DNA of 64,000 bases from UBA1876 sp964515395 (GCA_964515395.1 CAZERC010000001.1:62001-126000), one strand, 5' to 3'. Shown: positions 7,947 through 17,792, counted from the first letter of the stretch. Notes: generated from the sequence alone by a model not told the origin. Numbers and translations are program-made.

Positions 7947-9505
7947 ATCCTGCTTTCGGAAGTGGATCCGGCAGAGTGAACCGACGCAGGAAGGCAACGG
8001 ACAAAAACACCCTGAAAGAGCGGAGAGGAGTTTTTCTCCGCTCTTTCAGGTTCCGTATGATATTTCTCGTATCCCTTTCCATTCTTGCCGTCACCCTTCT
8101 TTTCAGTGCCGCCGTTTTCGTTTTTTTTACCTGGACTGAACTCGACAGCCTGGACAATGCACAAGAGGACATTCTCCATTTTCTCACCGGACAGATAGAG
8201 GGAACAGGTCAGTTTTATCTTGCGAACCCGGAATATGAGGAGCTCAGCCGGACATGGCAAAGCCGAAATGCGGAATTTCACATCTACCGTTCCGACGGCA
8301 ATTTCCGTGAAAACATCCTTTCCGCGGGGAACAGGCTCGCACCTCTGAATCCGGAACTCGTCCGGACCATAATCCGGAAGCGCCAGACAGCTTCAACGAT
8401 CGATCAGTCGAAAATGACGATTATGCCTGAAGCAAGCTGGCTTTCACCCTGTTTTCCTGAACCGGAGCAGGATCTTTTGCGAGCCCGATGGGAAAAATTC
8501 AACCTGGACAACAAGACCTATTATCTTTTTGTCCTTCATCCACTCGACGGCCTGCTCGCCTCGAGAGGGTCCCTTTTGCGAATGATCCTCTTCATGCTGG
8601 GTGTGACCGTGCTACTTTCGGCGGCAGTGGGGTATTTCACCTCGCGAAAAGCGATCAAGCCTTTTTTGCAAATCAACAACGCCGTCTCGAAAATCTCGAT
8701 AGAGAACATGAAACTCGATGTCTCCGTTCAGGATGCCGACGAGGAAATCCGGGAAACGGTTCTTCTCATCAACACAATGCTCGAAAACCTTGAAAAATCC
8801 ATACACCAGCTACAGCAATTTACCGCCGATGCGAGCCATGAACTCCGGACACCCCTGGCCGTCATGAAGGGTGTTGTCGAAGTAGCCCTTCTCAAGGAAC
8901 GGGAGCCGGAGTACTACATGGGAAAGCTGCAGGAGCTGGCAGGTCACATCGACGGAATGCAGGCTCTCGTCGGGGCCCTGCTCGAACTGGCCAGACTGGA
9001 CACCTTCAACAGGATCGACCGCAAGGAACCGGTGGAACTCCTCATCGTCGCCGATGACGCCGTCGCTGCTTCCGAACCTCACATAAAGATGAAAAACCAG
9101 ACCCTGCAAAAAGAACTCGCACCCGCTCCGACGTTTGGCCGTGAAGCCCTTCTTCTCAGGCTTGTCACGAACCTGCTGGACAACGCCGCCAAGTACACCC
9201 CGGAAGAAGGAACGGTATCCCTCAGAACCTACGCCGACACAACCCGCAAAGAGGCTGTGCTCGAAATCGAGGATACGGGCAAGGGAATGACAGAAGATGA
9301 AATCAGTCACTGCTTCGACCGTTTCTGGCGGGCCGACCACTCACGCACAACGGCGGGCTACGGTCTTGGGCTTCCTCTTGTCCTGAGGATTGCAGAGCTT
9401 CACGGCGGCCGACCGGAAATAGAATCGAAACCCAACAAAGGCACACTCTTCCGCTTTCGATTTCCCCTTGATGAAAAGGCTCTCGAAAACTACGACGCTC
9501 AATAA
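7943..9505 (+). CDS. Membrane sensor histidine kinase
   Basis: A 520-residue sensor kinase paired with the upstream regulator. It has a basic N-terminus, a first membrane helix at about residues 38-62, an extracytoplasmic loop of about 150 residues, a second helix at about 212-232, a HAMP-like linker, the H box FTADASHELRTPLAVMKG near residue 300, the N box LVTNLLDNAAKYTPEEG, and the ATP-lid glycine boxes EDTGKGMTEDE and GYGLGLPLVLRI. The GTG at 7943 overlaps the regulator stop as GTGA, which suggests translational coupling. A GTG at 7976 is an alternative start. The sensory loop resembles nothing I recognise. Confidence 0.94.
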   Translation: MNPAFGSGSGRVNRRRKATDKNTLKERRGVFLRSFRFRMIFLVSLSILAVTLLFSAAVFVFFTWTELDSLDNAQEDILHFLTGQIEGTGQFYLANPEYEELSRTWQSRNAEFHIYRSDGNFRENILSAGNRLAPLNPELVRTIIRKRQTASTIDQSKMTIMPEASWLSPCFPEPEQDLLRARWEKFNLDNKTYYLFVLHPLDGLLASRGSLLRMILFMLGVTVLLSAAVGYFTSRKAIKPFLQINNAVSKISIENMKLDVSVQDADEEIRETVLLINTMLENLEKSIHQLQQFTADASHELRTPLAVMKGVVEVALLKEREPEYYMGKLQELAGHIDGMQALVGALLELARLDTFNRIDRKEPVELLIVADDAVAASEPHIKMKNQTLQKELAPAPTFGREALLLRLVTNLLDNAAKYTPEEGTVSLRTYADTTRKEAVLEIEDTGKGMTEDEISHCFDRFWRADHSRTTAGYGLGLPLVLRIAELHGGRPEIESKPNKGTLFRFRFPLDEKALENYDAQ

Positions 9506-9547
9506 GGACGCGAAAAGGGCGACTCATGAGCAGCCCTTTTCGCGTCC
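9506..9547. terminator. Bidirectional terminator between kinase and degP-like gene
   Basis: A perfect 15-bp stem, GGACGCGAAAAGGGC against GCCCTTTTCGCGTCC, with a 12-nt loop. It begins immediately after the kinase TAA and ends 7 nt before the stop of the convergent protease gene. No long T tract follows on either strand. Confidence 0.75.
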
Positions 9548-9554
9548 TACGATC

Positions 9555-10955
<1,401 letters not shown>

Positions 10956-11005
10956 TTGGTATCACCTCCCATGATGACAAGTATGCTAGGCAAAAGAAGA
11001 GCCTC

Positions 11006-11821
11006 TTACATCGTATATTCTACTGAAATCGGGTCCCCCACCTTGAATCCGAGGACATCGGCCGCCTTCCCCCTGTTGACGGCAATGGAAAGAAACCCCC
11101 AGCTGTCTTCAAGGATCACGAGGTCTCCAAGTCCCACGTCGGCGAAGGTTCTTCCCACTGAAATACTGAAAAGCCATCCCCTGCTGATCCGCAGGGCTCC
11201 TTCTTGTCTCTTGTCGAGCCATTTCCAGGGAATATTCGTCCTGACGGTCCCGTAGGTGTCGATCCGGGCGACGGCACCGGAAATCTTTTCCTTTTCCTTT
11301 GACGGTTCCGGAAGCGGATATTCCTCGAGGCCGGAACTGTGGATCTCTTTTCCGAGAACCGGAGGGGGGATGTCCGCAACAAGGTCGGCCACTACCGGCG
11401 CCATGATGTCCCTGGCATGAAAGGTCGGCGAAACGGACCGGTTTTCATAATGTTCCGGATGGAGCTTCCACACCTTTTCCACTCCACCCAGGCGCTCCAC
11501 CGCCGGCAGGAGGAGGCCGTTGTCGGGCCCTACAAAAAGGTCTCCACGGTCCGCCTGGATGACAAGAATAGGCCTGTCGGTGCCGACACCCGGGTCGACA
11601 ACGGCCAGGTGAATGCCCACCGGGAGATAGGTAACGGCTCCCGCAAGCATCCAGCCTCCCGACACAATGTCAAAGGGCGGGACATCGTGACTGATGTCGA
11701 CAAGGGGAAGCACTACTCCCCGCCCGATCAAAACGCCCTTGCAGCATGCGACCGTTTCATCGCCGGATCCAAAATCTGAAAGAAAACTGATACACCGATA
11801 TGCACCCGTTGGTTCATGCAT
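11006..11821 (-). CDS. SAM hydrolase / SAM hydroxide adenosyltransferase, DUF62 family
   Basis: Members of this family split S-adenosylmethionine to adenosine and methionine using water or hydroxide; fluorinases and chlorinases are relatives. The 271-residue protein begins with FLSDFGSGDETVACCKGVL, the family's Asp-bearing loop, and has VVDPGVGTDRP and FVGPDNGLL, which form much of the SAM site. The C-terminal barrel includes YGTVRTNIP and ends GDPISVEYTM. AGGAGG lies 7 nt before the ATG. I see no halogenase-type context, so hydrolase activity is the likely reading. It stands first in a unit with the DegP-like gene, divergent from the glycosylase gene. Confidence 0.92.
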   Translation of the reverse strand: MHEPTGAYRCISFLSDFGSGDETVACCKGVLIGRGVVLPLVDISHDVPPFDIVSGGWMLAGAVTYLPVGIHLAVVDPGVGTDRPILVIQADRGDLFVGPDNGLLLPAVERLGGVEKVWKLHPEHYENRSVSPTFHARDIMAPVVADLVADIPPPVLGKEIHSSGLEEYPLPEPSKEKEKISGAVARIDTYGTVRTNIPWKWLDKRQEGALRISRGWLFSISVGRTFADVGLGDLVILEDSWGFLSIAVNRGKAADVLGFKVGDPISVEYTM

Positions 11822-11966
11822 TACGATACCTCCTCACCCTCAAGGACCATATCCATTACTATAACATTGGGAGGAATGTCCTTGATGAAAAGACATGCAT
11901 TTTATTGCGTTCCCAGGCTGCTTCTTCCGATCTGCCGGTTTGGACCTTCTCGTGGAGGGCTTGCCC

Positions 11967-12722
11967 TTGACTGCTCGTGATCTTTTCGAGGCGCTGCTTG
12001 AAATTTACGGACCCCAGGGCTGGTGGCCCGCCGATTCTTTCGATGAATTATGTCTCGGAGCGATTCTCGTCCAGAACACCAGCTGGAATAACGCCACCAT
12101 GGCATTGTCGAACCTGGCAGAAAAGGGGCTGCTCTCCTTGCCCTCCGTCGCCTCCGCTCAACTGTGCCGACTTGAAGAAGCTGTTTATCCGGCCGGGACA
12201 TATCGACGCAAGGCTGCAATCATCTGGGCCTTCGCCAGCGATTTTACAGCCGACTTCAAAACTGTGGAATCTTTCAGGAAGGAGGAGCCACTTTCGACCA
12301 GAAAATGGCTGTTGAGACGTAAAGGCATCGGCCAGGAAACGGCGGACACAATTCTCTGCTATGGTGCACAGGTGCCTTTCCTTGTCATCGACAGGTATGC
12401 GCGGAGGTTGGTCAAACGAACAGGTCTGATTGACGAAAGGATTTCGTCCTACGAGGCAATCCGGGAATGCCTCCAAAATGATCTGCCCGAAGATGCGCAG
12501 GTACTTGGAGAGTTTCACGCGCTTGTCGTCATGCACGGCAAAAGCTATTGTGGAAAAAGTCCCTCTTGTGAAGCCTGTCCTCTGGGAACACGTTGTTCCT
12601 TCGCAAATTCTGGGGACTCTTCCCTTTCCCGACGAGCCATGACTTCACCGTTTCGGGAAACGGGCCGCTTCCCGAAACGGTTTTACCTGGAAAAGGACCT
12701 CGAAGAGGACTTTCTCCCCTGA
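11967..12722 (+). CDS. MagIII-like DNA glycosylase, endonuclease III relative (COG2231)
   Basis: Predicted DNA-repair glycosylase of the HhH-GPD superfamily. The N-terminus EALLEIYGPQGWWP and the helix GAILVQNTSWNNATMAL are typical of the COG2231 group that includes Helicobacter MagIII, a 3-methyladenine glycosylase. The hairpin motif reads KGIGQETADTILCYG, where endonuclease III has a catalytic Lys, here Glu, so lyase activity is unlikely. The general-base Asp is kept in FLVIDRYARR. Unlike MagIII it has four C-terminal cysteines (spacing 5, 2, 5) that could hold an iron-sulfur cluster. I prefer the TTG at 11967, which has GGAGGG 7 nt upstream and fits the family N-terminus. The frame is open back to an ATG at 11895. 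The last 25 residues are read through a terminator. Confidence 0.85.
   Translation: MTARDLFEALLEIYGPQGWWPADSFDELCLGAILVQNTSWNNATMALSNLAEKGLLSLPSVASAQLCRLEEAVYPAGTYRRKAAIIWAFASDFTADFKTVESFRKEEPLSTRKWLLRRKGIGQETADTILCYGAQVPFLVIDRYARRLVKRTGLIDERISSYEAIRECLQNDLPEDAQVLGEFHALVVMHGKSYCGKSPSCEACPLGTRCSFANSGDSSLSRRAMTSPFRETGRFPKRFYLEKDLEEDFLP
12647..12684. terminator. Terminator inside overlapping gene ends (glycosylase / jag)
   Basis: ACCGTTTCGGGAA and TTCCCGAAACGGT make a perfect 13-bp stem with a 9-nt loop, followed by TTTT on the plus strand. The hairpin lies within the 3' coding part of the glycosylase gene and immediately downstream of the jag stop on minus. Confidence 0.7.
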
Positions 12723-13333
12723 GAGGCGGCCGGAGTGACGACCACCCGGCGAAGGGGTTCCGAACCGGTGGAAGACGTTCGTACATCCTCCCTCTCCTTG
12801 AGGGCGAGATGAACCACCCTCCGCTCCCAGCTGCTCATGGGCTCGAGCTTGACTGCACGGCCCTTGCGGACAGCCTCCCGTGCGGCGGCGGAAGCCAGCT
12901 TTTCGAGGCTTTCCTCCCTCCGCGTGCGGTATCCGTCACTATCAAACCGCAAACGCCGCCTTGACGCATCATCCCGAAGCGTCAGGTTCGTCACATATTC
13001 GAGAGCTTTCAGCGTTTCTCCATATCTCCCGATGATAATCCCGGCATCTTCACCACTGAGATTGACGATGCCGTCATCACGGAAATCGGCTTTGATATCG
13101 AGATCCATCATCTCGACAAGCTGCCCGATAAATCCCCTGGCGTCGAGTCGGCCTGCATCTGCGGGCAGGGCAATCCGCACCTGCATCTTTTTTCCTAAAA
13201 TGCCGAAGAGCTTCTTGTCCTCACCGAGAACTGTCACTTCCACCTCTTCAGGATCCACTGACCACTTGAGGGCTCCCAAACGGCGGGCCTCATCCAGGTT
13301 CTGAACTTCTGCAACAAATTCTCTGTCATCCAT
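12683..13333 (-). CDS. jag: RNA-binding protein KhpB (Jag/EloR)
   Basis: KH-R3H RNA-binding protein, partner of KhpA, linked in several bacteria to cell elongation and division. The 216 residues show an N-terminal Jag domain (LDEARRLGALKWSVDPEEVEV, leading to KKLFGILGKK), a KH domain with IIIGRYGETLKALEYV near residue 110, and an R3H domain with the Arg and His of LEPMSSWERRVVHLALKE. It is the last gene of the rpmH-rnpA-yidD-yidC-jag series, its usual place. Start at 13333, 18 nt after the yidC stop. Its end overlaps the convergent glycosylase gene by 40 nt. Confidence 0.95.
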   Translation of the reverse strand: MDDREFVAEVQNLDEARRLGALKWSVDPEEVEVTVLGEDKKLFGILGKKMQVRIALPADAGRLDARGFIGQLVEMMDLDIKADFRDDGIVNLSGEDAGIIIGRYGETLKALEYVTNLTLRDDASRRRLRFDSDGYRTRREESLEKLASAAAREAVRKGRAVKLEPMSSWERRVVHLALKEREDVRTSSTGSEPLRRVVVTPAASQGRKSSSRSFSR

Positions 13334-13351
13334 GGGAATCTCCCAGACCTC

Positions 13352-14149
13352 CTAACTCTTGGCGTCACCGGATTCCTTTTTGGGAGGCTTTTCCTTGTAC
13401 AGCGCGGGCTTCTCCTGCATCTCAACCTCGGTCTTGTGCTTGATACGCCATTGCTGCGCCACACCAATAAGGGATGACACACCCCAGTAGAGGAGCACCC
13501 CTCCCGGCAGGCTCAGACAAATGAATGTCAAAAACGCAGGCATAAACCAGTTCATAAACTGCATCTGCGGGTTTGAAGCAGCGCTCAGCTGCTGCTGGTA
13601 CCACGTCACAAAAGCGATGAACAGAAGCAACAACAGGTTGGGCAGGTAGACCAGAACATTCAAAAGACCTGCAGGGTTCGATGTCAAGCCCGCGAAAACC
13701 GCACCAATCCCGATGGTCTCGGCTGATACACCGAGGGCTGCAGCCATTCTGGATAGAACGGAACCCTCAAGGCTGATCCCTATGAATGTAGCCCCGCCGA
13801 TGTCAAGGTTGAGCAGCACGCGAAACAACAGGATCAGGATGGGCAACTGAACAAGGAGCGGGAGGCACCCCGCCGCGGGATTGACGTTGTTTTCCTTGTA
13901 GAGCCTCATGATCTCCTTGTTGAGGGTTTCCTTGTCTCCAGCGTACTTTTCCTGCAGGGCCTTCAGTCTCGGCTGAAGTTTTTGCATCCTCTGCATGCTC
14001 ACCATCTGCTTGTGGGACAACGGGTGCAGAAGAATACGTATGAATACGGTCAGAATGATGATCGCCAAACCGTATGAATGTGTCAGGGAGTAAAGAGTGT
14101 TGAGAACGAGCACAAGGAAATCGCTCGCCGCTTGCCAAATCGTACCCAA
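13352..14149 (-). CDS. yidC: Membrane protein insertase YidC (short, Oxa1-like form)
   Basis: Inserts proteins into the inner membrane, alone or with SecYEG. The 265-residue protein has five predicted membrane helices. The conserved groove Arg lies in ILTVFIRILLHPLSHKQM, followed by the cytoplasmic helical hairpin MQKLQPRLKALQEKY and NPAAGCLPLLVQLPILI. The tail is highly charged (KEKPPKKESGDAKS). There is no large periplasmic domain, unlike proteobacterial YidC. The TTG at 14149 is preferred: it follows the yidD stop by 5 nt and has GGAAGG 7 nt upstream. An ATG at 14209 would put 20 atypical residues in front. Confidence 0.95.
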   Translation of the reverse strand: MGTIWQAASDFLVLVLNTLYSLTHSYGLAIIILTVFIRILLHPLSHKQMVSMQRMQKLQPRLKALQEKYAGDKETLNKEIMRLYKENNVNPAAGCLPLLVQLPILILLFRVLLNLDIGGATFIGISLEGSVLSRMAAALGVSAETIGIGAVFAGLTSNPAGLLNVLVYLPNLLLLLFIAFVTWYQQQLSAASNPQMQFMNWFMPAFLTFICLSLPGGVLLYWGVSSLIGVAQQWRIKHKTEVEMQEKPALYKEKPPKKESGDAKS

Positions 14150-14154
14150 ATTTC

Positions 14155-14433
14155 TCACCTTCCTTGACAGAATTTCGTGGTTTCCGAGGCCCTGCAGTTC
14201 ACGAGGCAAAAACGCTCCGGTACCGGATCATACCCGCCTGGATGCCAGGGCCCGCATTTGACGATCCGGACAACGGCAAGCAGGGTGCCTTTCAGGACAC
14301 CAAAGCGCTGGACGCTTTCCAGTGCATACTGGGAACATGTCGGATAAAAACGGCAATTCTTCCCAAGAAAAGGGGAAAGGAGAAGCTGGTACCCCCTGAT
14401 AGCCACGGAGAGAACCCTAACAGGCAGTTTCAT
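14155..14433 (-). CDS. yidD: Membrane protein insertion efficiency factor YidD
   Basis: Small inner-membrane-associated protein that helps YidC-dependent insertion. The 92 residues contain the family core: an amphipathic start, SPFLGKNCRFYPTCSQYA with three positions typical of the family, and KCGPWHPGGYDPVP. The ATG at 14433 overlaps the end of rnpA by 17 nt and has GAGGAG 8 nt upstream. Confidence 0.96.
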   Translation of the reverse strand: MKLPVRVLSVAIRGYQLLLSPFLGKNCRFYPTCSQYALESVQRFGVLKGTLLAVVRIVKCGPWHPGGYDPVPERFCLVNCRASETTKFCQGR

Positions 14434-14836
14434 CGGGCATTCTCCTCCTGTCTGTTTCCCAATCCGGACCAGGCCAATCCTCCCGGAGAAGTCCGGCGCG
14501 TTTCATCAATTGTGCACTGTCGAAGTAGACATCCCGGGCCGAGGTGTCCAGGCCGGACGTTTTGAGAGTGAAAACAACCCAGTAACCGTTGCGCATCCAG
14601 GGCAACAAACGCCTCAATGCCTCTTTCAAAACCCTTCGTCCCCGGTTTCTGGCCGGAGAGTCGCCTTGTCTTTTCCCTACGGCAACACCGATACGCCTCG
14701 TCCCGTCCGGGGCGGCGATAAACAGCAACCGCACCAGCCTGCCCTGATTCCGGCGGCCGGTGCGGAATAAACGGTCAAATTGCCACGCCTTCTGGAGGCG
14801 GATATTTTTGGGAAAGCGAAAGCGTCGTTCCTTCAT
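14417..14836 (-). CDS. rnpA: Ribonuclease P protein component
   Basis: Protein subunit of RNase P, which binds the catalytic RNA and matures tRNA 5' ends. The 139-residue reading starts at the ATG overlapping the rpmH stop as ATGA (14836-14833). The fold is recognised by LQKAWQFDRLFRTGRR, RIGVAVGKRQGDSPARNRGR with the RNR motif, and EALRRLLPWM. The frame remains open for 52 further codons to an ATG at 14992, spanning the whole of rpmH in another frame. A 191-residue product starting there, as in Thermus, cannot be ruled out. The C-terminus is longer than usual and ends RRMPDETAC. Confidence 0.94.
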   Translation of the reverse strand: MKERRFRFPKNIRLQKAWQFDRLFRTGRRNQGRLVRLLFIAAPDGTRRIGVAVGKRQGDSPARNRGRRVLKEALRRLLPWMRNGYWVVFTLKTSGLDTSARDVYFDSAQLMKRAGLLREDWPGPDWETDRRRMPDETAC

Positions 14837-14967
14837 ACGGCAATTCGTTTCCGACCCTTGTTTCTCCGGTTTTGCAGTATCCGCCGGCCGCTTGCCGATT
14901 TCGAACGGCTCAGAAAGCCAAGGCGTCTTTTTCTGCGTTTCGTATGAGGTTGAAAAGTCTGTTTCAC
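14833..14967 (-). CDS. rpmH: Large ribosomal subunit protein bL34
   Basis: A 44-residue, strongly basic protein, KQTFQPHTKRRKRRLGFLSR at the start and NRRNKGRKRIAV at the end, matching L34 in length and sequence. It starts with GTG at 14967, 5 nt after GGGAGGTGG. It is first in the rpmH-rnpA-yidD-yidC-jag operon. It lies entirely inside an alternative upstream extension of the rnpA frame and is easy to miss for that reason. Confidence 0.97.
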   Translation of the reverse strand: MKQTFQPHTKRRKRRLGFLSRSKSASGRRILQNRRNKGRKRIAV

Positions 14968-15033
14968 TCCGACCACCTCCCTTTCCTTCCATGAGGCCAC
15001 AAGAATCCCCACTGGCCTCCGGCCAGCCTGGAT

Positions 15034-15062
15034 ACTATAGCACAGGCTTTATCGGCGGGCAA
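15034..15062 (-). promoter_or_regulatory. rpmH operon promoter
   Basis: TTGCCC (15057-15062) and TATAGT (15034-15039) are 17 nt apart on the minus strand, about 70 nt before rpmH and overlapping the end of the upstream helicase gene. A 6-bp hairpin CTGGCC/GGCCAG (15012-15026) follows in the leader. Confidence 0.75.
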
Positions 15063-16968
15063 CCGACAGTCCCGACAATTGGACACGTCGGTAGACGACG
15101 GGGGGCAGGGCCTCCGGAATGTCCCAATCCCCTCTTGAAAGGACGCGATTGTCGAGAATCACCACGCGTCCCGAATCGGAGGCCGTCCTTATGAGACGTC
15201 CTGCCGCCTGCTTCAGGTACATTTTGGCCATGGGCAGGACGACTTCGGGAAAGAGCCTCCTGCCGTAAAGGGCTTTTCGGGTCCTCAACAAGGGATCTCG
15301 CGGGTGCTGGAAGGGAATCCTGTCGATGATCACCTGGGTGAGGCCGTCTCCCGGGATATCGACACCCTCCCTGTAGGAAACGCTCCCGGCAAGCACGGAA
15401 GAACGATCCGTTCTGAAAGCTTCCGCAAGAGCGCCGGGCGGAGCATCCCCCTGAAGCAGGACATTGTATGGCCGTTCTCTGGACCTGAGCCGAATCCCGA
15501 CTTTTTTCAACAACCTGTGGGAGCTCAAAAGCACCAGTGTCCTGCCGTTATTCATATCACAGAGTTTTTCCACAACTCTGGATACCCTTTCGTCATAATC
15601 AGGATCCGTCACGGTCACACCAATGTCGACAATCCAGATCTCCATCTGGTCAACCAGAGGGAAGGGTGAATCGAAAAGGGCCTTCTCGTCAGCGACAAGC
15701 CCGGTTTCCCGTTCCCAGTAAGTCATGTCGCTGCCCAAAGCCATTGTGGCTGAAACAGCCACAACAGGGTGTTCGTATCCAATCCATTCCGGCACGATTG
15801 ACGAACAATCCGCGGGAGCACTGACAAGACAGGTCCCGTCCCACCAGTAGCCCCACTGAGGGAACATGTCGACTCTGGAACACCACACCAGGGTGTCCCG
15901 CAATCCTGCGGCCTCGTCCAGCCATTGGTCGACAACGGAAGAAAGAGTTTCGTTTTCACCGAAAAGGTTTTTTGATTCGACACAGTCTCTGCCCTTCCCG
16001 ATCATTCCATCGACGGCTGCAATCACCTCTTCCACCTGGGCGGGAAGATCCGTCGGGCCTTCGAAGACCGTTCCCGCCTCGAAAATCTTCCGGCTCATCG
16101 CAAAAAAGGAATCAATCCTTTTCATACAGTCCTGTGCCGCCGTCCTCAAGGTTTCCGCCTTGTCGGGCAGCCGCTTCGCCAGTGAAGGTGTTACGTGACG
16201 GATGCAAAGCTCCGTAACCCGTTCCCAGTCTTCACGACAAACCCTGCGGGTGACGGCAGATCTTGCGGCTTCCGCCACATGATGGGCCTCATCACAAAAC
16301 AGCGCATCGTAGGGCACGGGAAAAACGGAGGGACCGTGGGAGAAAAAAAGATGGTAGTTCGCGACCACCACATCCCAGTCTTTCGCCTCCCTATACATCC
16401 GATAAAGGAAACATTCGTTTCGATTCGGGCAGGAGTTCCCCCTGCAGCCTTCCTTCGACGCCGAAAGCTTCCTGGCAATGACCGAGTCCGGCGATATGCC
16501 CAACTCGGCGAGTTCTCCCGTCCCGGTCATTTCAAGCCAGGCAGAAAGCTCTTTCCTTGAGGGGGTATCCGCGCCGGAAACTGTATCGTTTTCCGACTGG
16601 CTGCACCATTCAAGGACTTTCAGTGGGCAGGCATAATGCCGCCGACCCTTGAGAACGCCGAAATGCAGGTCCAAGCCCGTGAGTTCCCTCAATTGTGGAA
16701 GATGGTGCCGAAAAAGATGTTCCTGAAGGGTTATGGTGGATGTAAGGTAAAGAAGACGTTTTGATGTTGAAGATGTCCAAAGGATGCCGGGAACCAGAAG
16801 TGCCAGTGTCTTTCCGATTCCCGTGGGAGCTTCGGCCAGAAGGGTCTTCCCTTCGCCTGAATTCAGGCACTTCCAGACCTTTTCGGCAAGCTCGAGTTGT
16901 CCCCTGCGGAATTCGAAGTTGGGCAAGCTCTTTGACAATATTCCTTCGGGACCAAACCAGCGTTTCAC
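15049..16968 (-). CDS. DinG/XPD-type ATP-dependent DNA helicase
   Basis: Superfamily 2 helicase of 639 residues, 5'-3' polarity expected from the family. Walker A is LLAEAPTGIGKTLALLVP near residue 50, and the DEAH box is FCDEAHHVAEAA near residue 225. Between them lie four cysteines, one in YACPLKV and three in CRGNSCPNRNEC, expected to hold an iron-sulfur cluster. Helicase motifs V-VI are in VSYREGVDIPG and QAAGRLIRTASDSGR. It lacks the N-terminal exonuclease domain of some Gram-positive DinG proteins. GTG start at 16968 with GGAG 9 nt upstream. It follows the PrsW-like gene by 28 nt. Confidence 0.93.
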   Translation of the reverse strand: MKRWFGPEGILSKSLPNFEFRRGQLELAEKVWKCLNSGEGKTLLAEAPTGIGKTLALLVPGILWTSSTSKRLLYLTSTITLQEHLFRHHLPQLRELTGLDLHFGVLKGRRHYACPLKVLEWCSQSENDTVSGADTPSRKELSAWLEMTGTGELAELGISPDSVIARKLSASKEGCRGNSCPNRNECFLYRMYREAKDWDVVVANYHLFFSHGPSVFPVPYDALFCDEAHHVAEAARSAVTRRVCREDWERVTELCIRHVTPSLAKRLPDKAETLRTAAQDCMKRIDSFFAMSRKIFEAGTVFEGPTDLPAQVEEVIAAVDGMIGKGRDCVESKNLFGENETLSSVVDQWLDEAAGLRDTLVWCSRVDMFPQWGYWWDGTCLVSAPADCSSIVPEWIGYEHPVVAVSATMALGSDMTYWERETGLVADEKALFDSPFPLVDQMEIWIVDIGVTVTDPDYDERVSRVVEKLCDMNNGRTLVLLSSHRLLKKVGIRLRSRERPYNVLLQGDAPPGALAEAFRTDRSSVLAGSVSYREGVDIPGDGLTQVIIDRIPFQHPRDPLLRTRKALYGRRLFPEVVLPMAKMYLKQAAGRLIRTASDSGRVVILDNRVLSRGDWDIPEALPPVVYRRVQLSGLSVARR

Positions 16969-16996
16969 GAAGGTTTTCTCCTCTCCAGCCGCAAGT

Positions 16997-17653
16997 TCAG
17001 GAGCATGTCCGGGACCGTTTTATGGTCCCAAACGCCTTGATCCAGAGTAATCCGACAAGTCCTACGGCAGAAAGTACCCCCCATGCCGTACCGGTGAACA
17101 AAAGAAGATTGTACGCCCCGTGAGCCGCCACAGGAAGGGCAAGGATCGAAAAAACCCGGACAGGCCCCCCCTCAGTCTGTTTCTGCCTCGCCGCTTCATA
17201 TCCCATAAAAAGACCGCACAAGCCGTGAAGCGGGACGGACAACAAAGCCCTCCATCCGGCCACGGCCCAGGGGTTTATGGAACCAACGAGGTACATGAGG
17301 TTTTCAAGGGTTGCAAACCCCAGGGCTACTCCGGTACCGTAGACGATTCCGTCATAACACTCATCACATGCCGGATGCAGAATATATCGTTTCAGTGCCA
17401 GCCACTTCAGCCCCTCCTCAATGACAGCAATGCCGATAAAAGGATAAAATAGGGGGGACAGGGCAATCAAAAAAGGGCCGGTCATTCCCTCCAGAAGCCC
17501 GGCCGGAAACACGAAGAGGGCTCCCCTGAAAAACGACGAGACGACGAGATTGAGCGGCTCGGGATCGAGAACGTCCTTGTGATAAAACCACATGAGAAGA
17601 AGCAGCCCGGGAGCAGTAGCCATAGCGATGATCCAGCCAAAAGAGATGTTCAC
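16997..17653 (-). CDS. PrsW-family intramembrane glutamic protease-like protein
   Basis: Integral membrane protein of about 218 residues with roughly seven to eight hydrophobic segments. The PrsW/CAAX-like motifs are visible: the Glu pair in IAVIEEGLKWLAL, the LGFATLENLMYL segment, SVPLHGLCG and PVAAHGAYNLLL. KDVLDPEPLNLV after the first helix is also typical. PrsW cleaves an anti-sigma factor in Bacillus, but the substrate here is unknown. The start is uncertain. I prefer GTG 17653, with AAGGAAG 8 nt upstream and a family-like N-terminus. The frame is open to an ATG at 17755 without a ribosome site. Cotranscription with the helicase gene is likely. Confidence 0.85.
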   Translation of the reverse strand: MNISFGWIIAMATAPGLLLLMWFYHKDVLDPEPLNLVVSSFFRGALFVFPAGLLEGMTGPFLIALSPLFYPFIGIAVIEEGLKWLALKRYILHPACDECYDGIVYGTGVALGFATLENLMYLVGSINPWAVAGWRALLSVPLHGLCGLFMGYEAARQKQTEGGPVRVFSILALPVAAHGAYNLLLFTGTAWGVLSAVGLVGLLWIKAFGTIKRSRTCS

Positions 17654-17733
17654 GGCATTCACTTCCTTCATCTCGAAAGAAAACCGGTTTCCCGATTCCA
17701 ATTCAACGAATGTTGTAGTATACTGTGCCGTTG

Positions 17734-17763
17734 TTGCAGCTTTTTTCACACCCATGGTAGAAT
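17734..17763 (+). promoter_or_regulatory. Candidate rpsT promoter
   Basis: TTGCAG (17734-17739) and TAGAAT (17758-17763) are 18 nt apart, 30 nt before rpsT. A second candidate, TATACT within the palindrome AGTATACT near 17720, lacks a good -35. Confidence 0.35.
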
Positions 17764-17792
17764 GAGGCCTGCTGTGGAAGGGGGTGACATAT

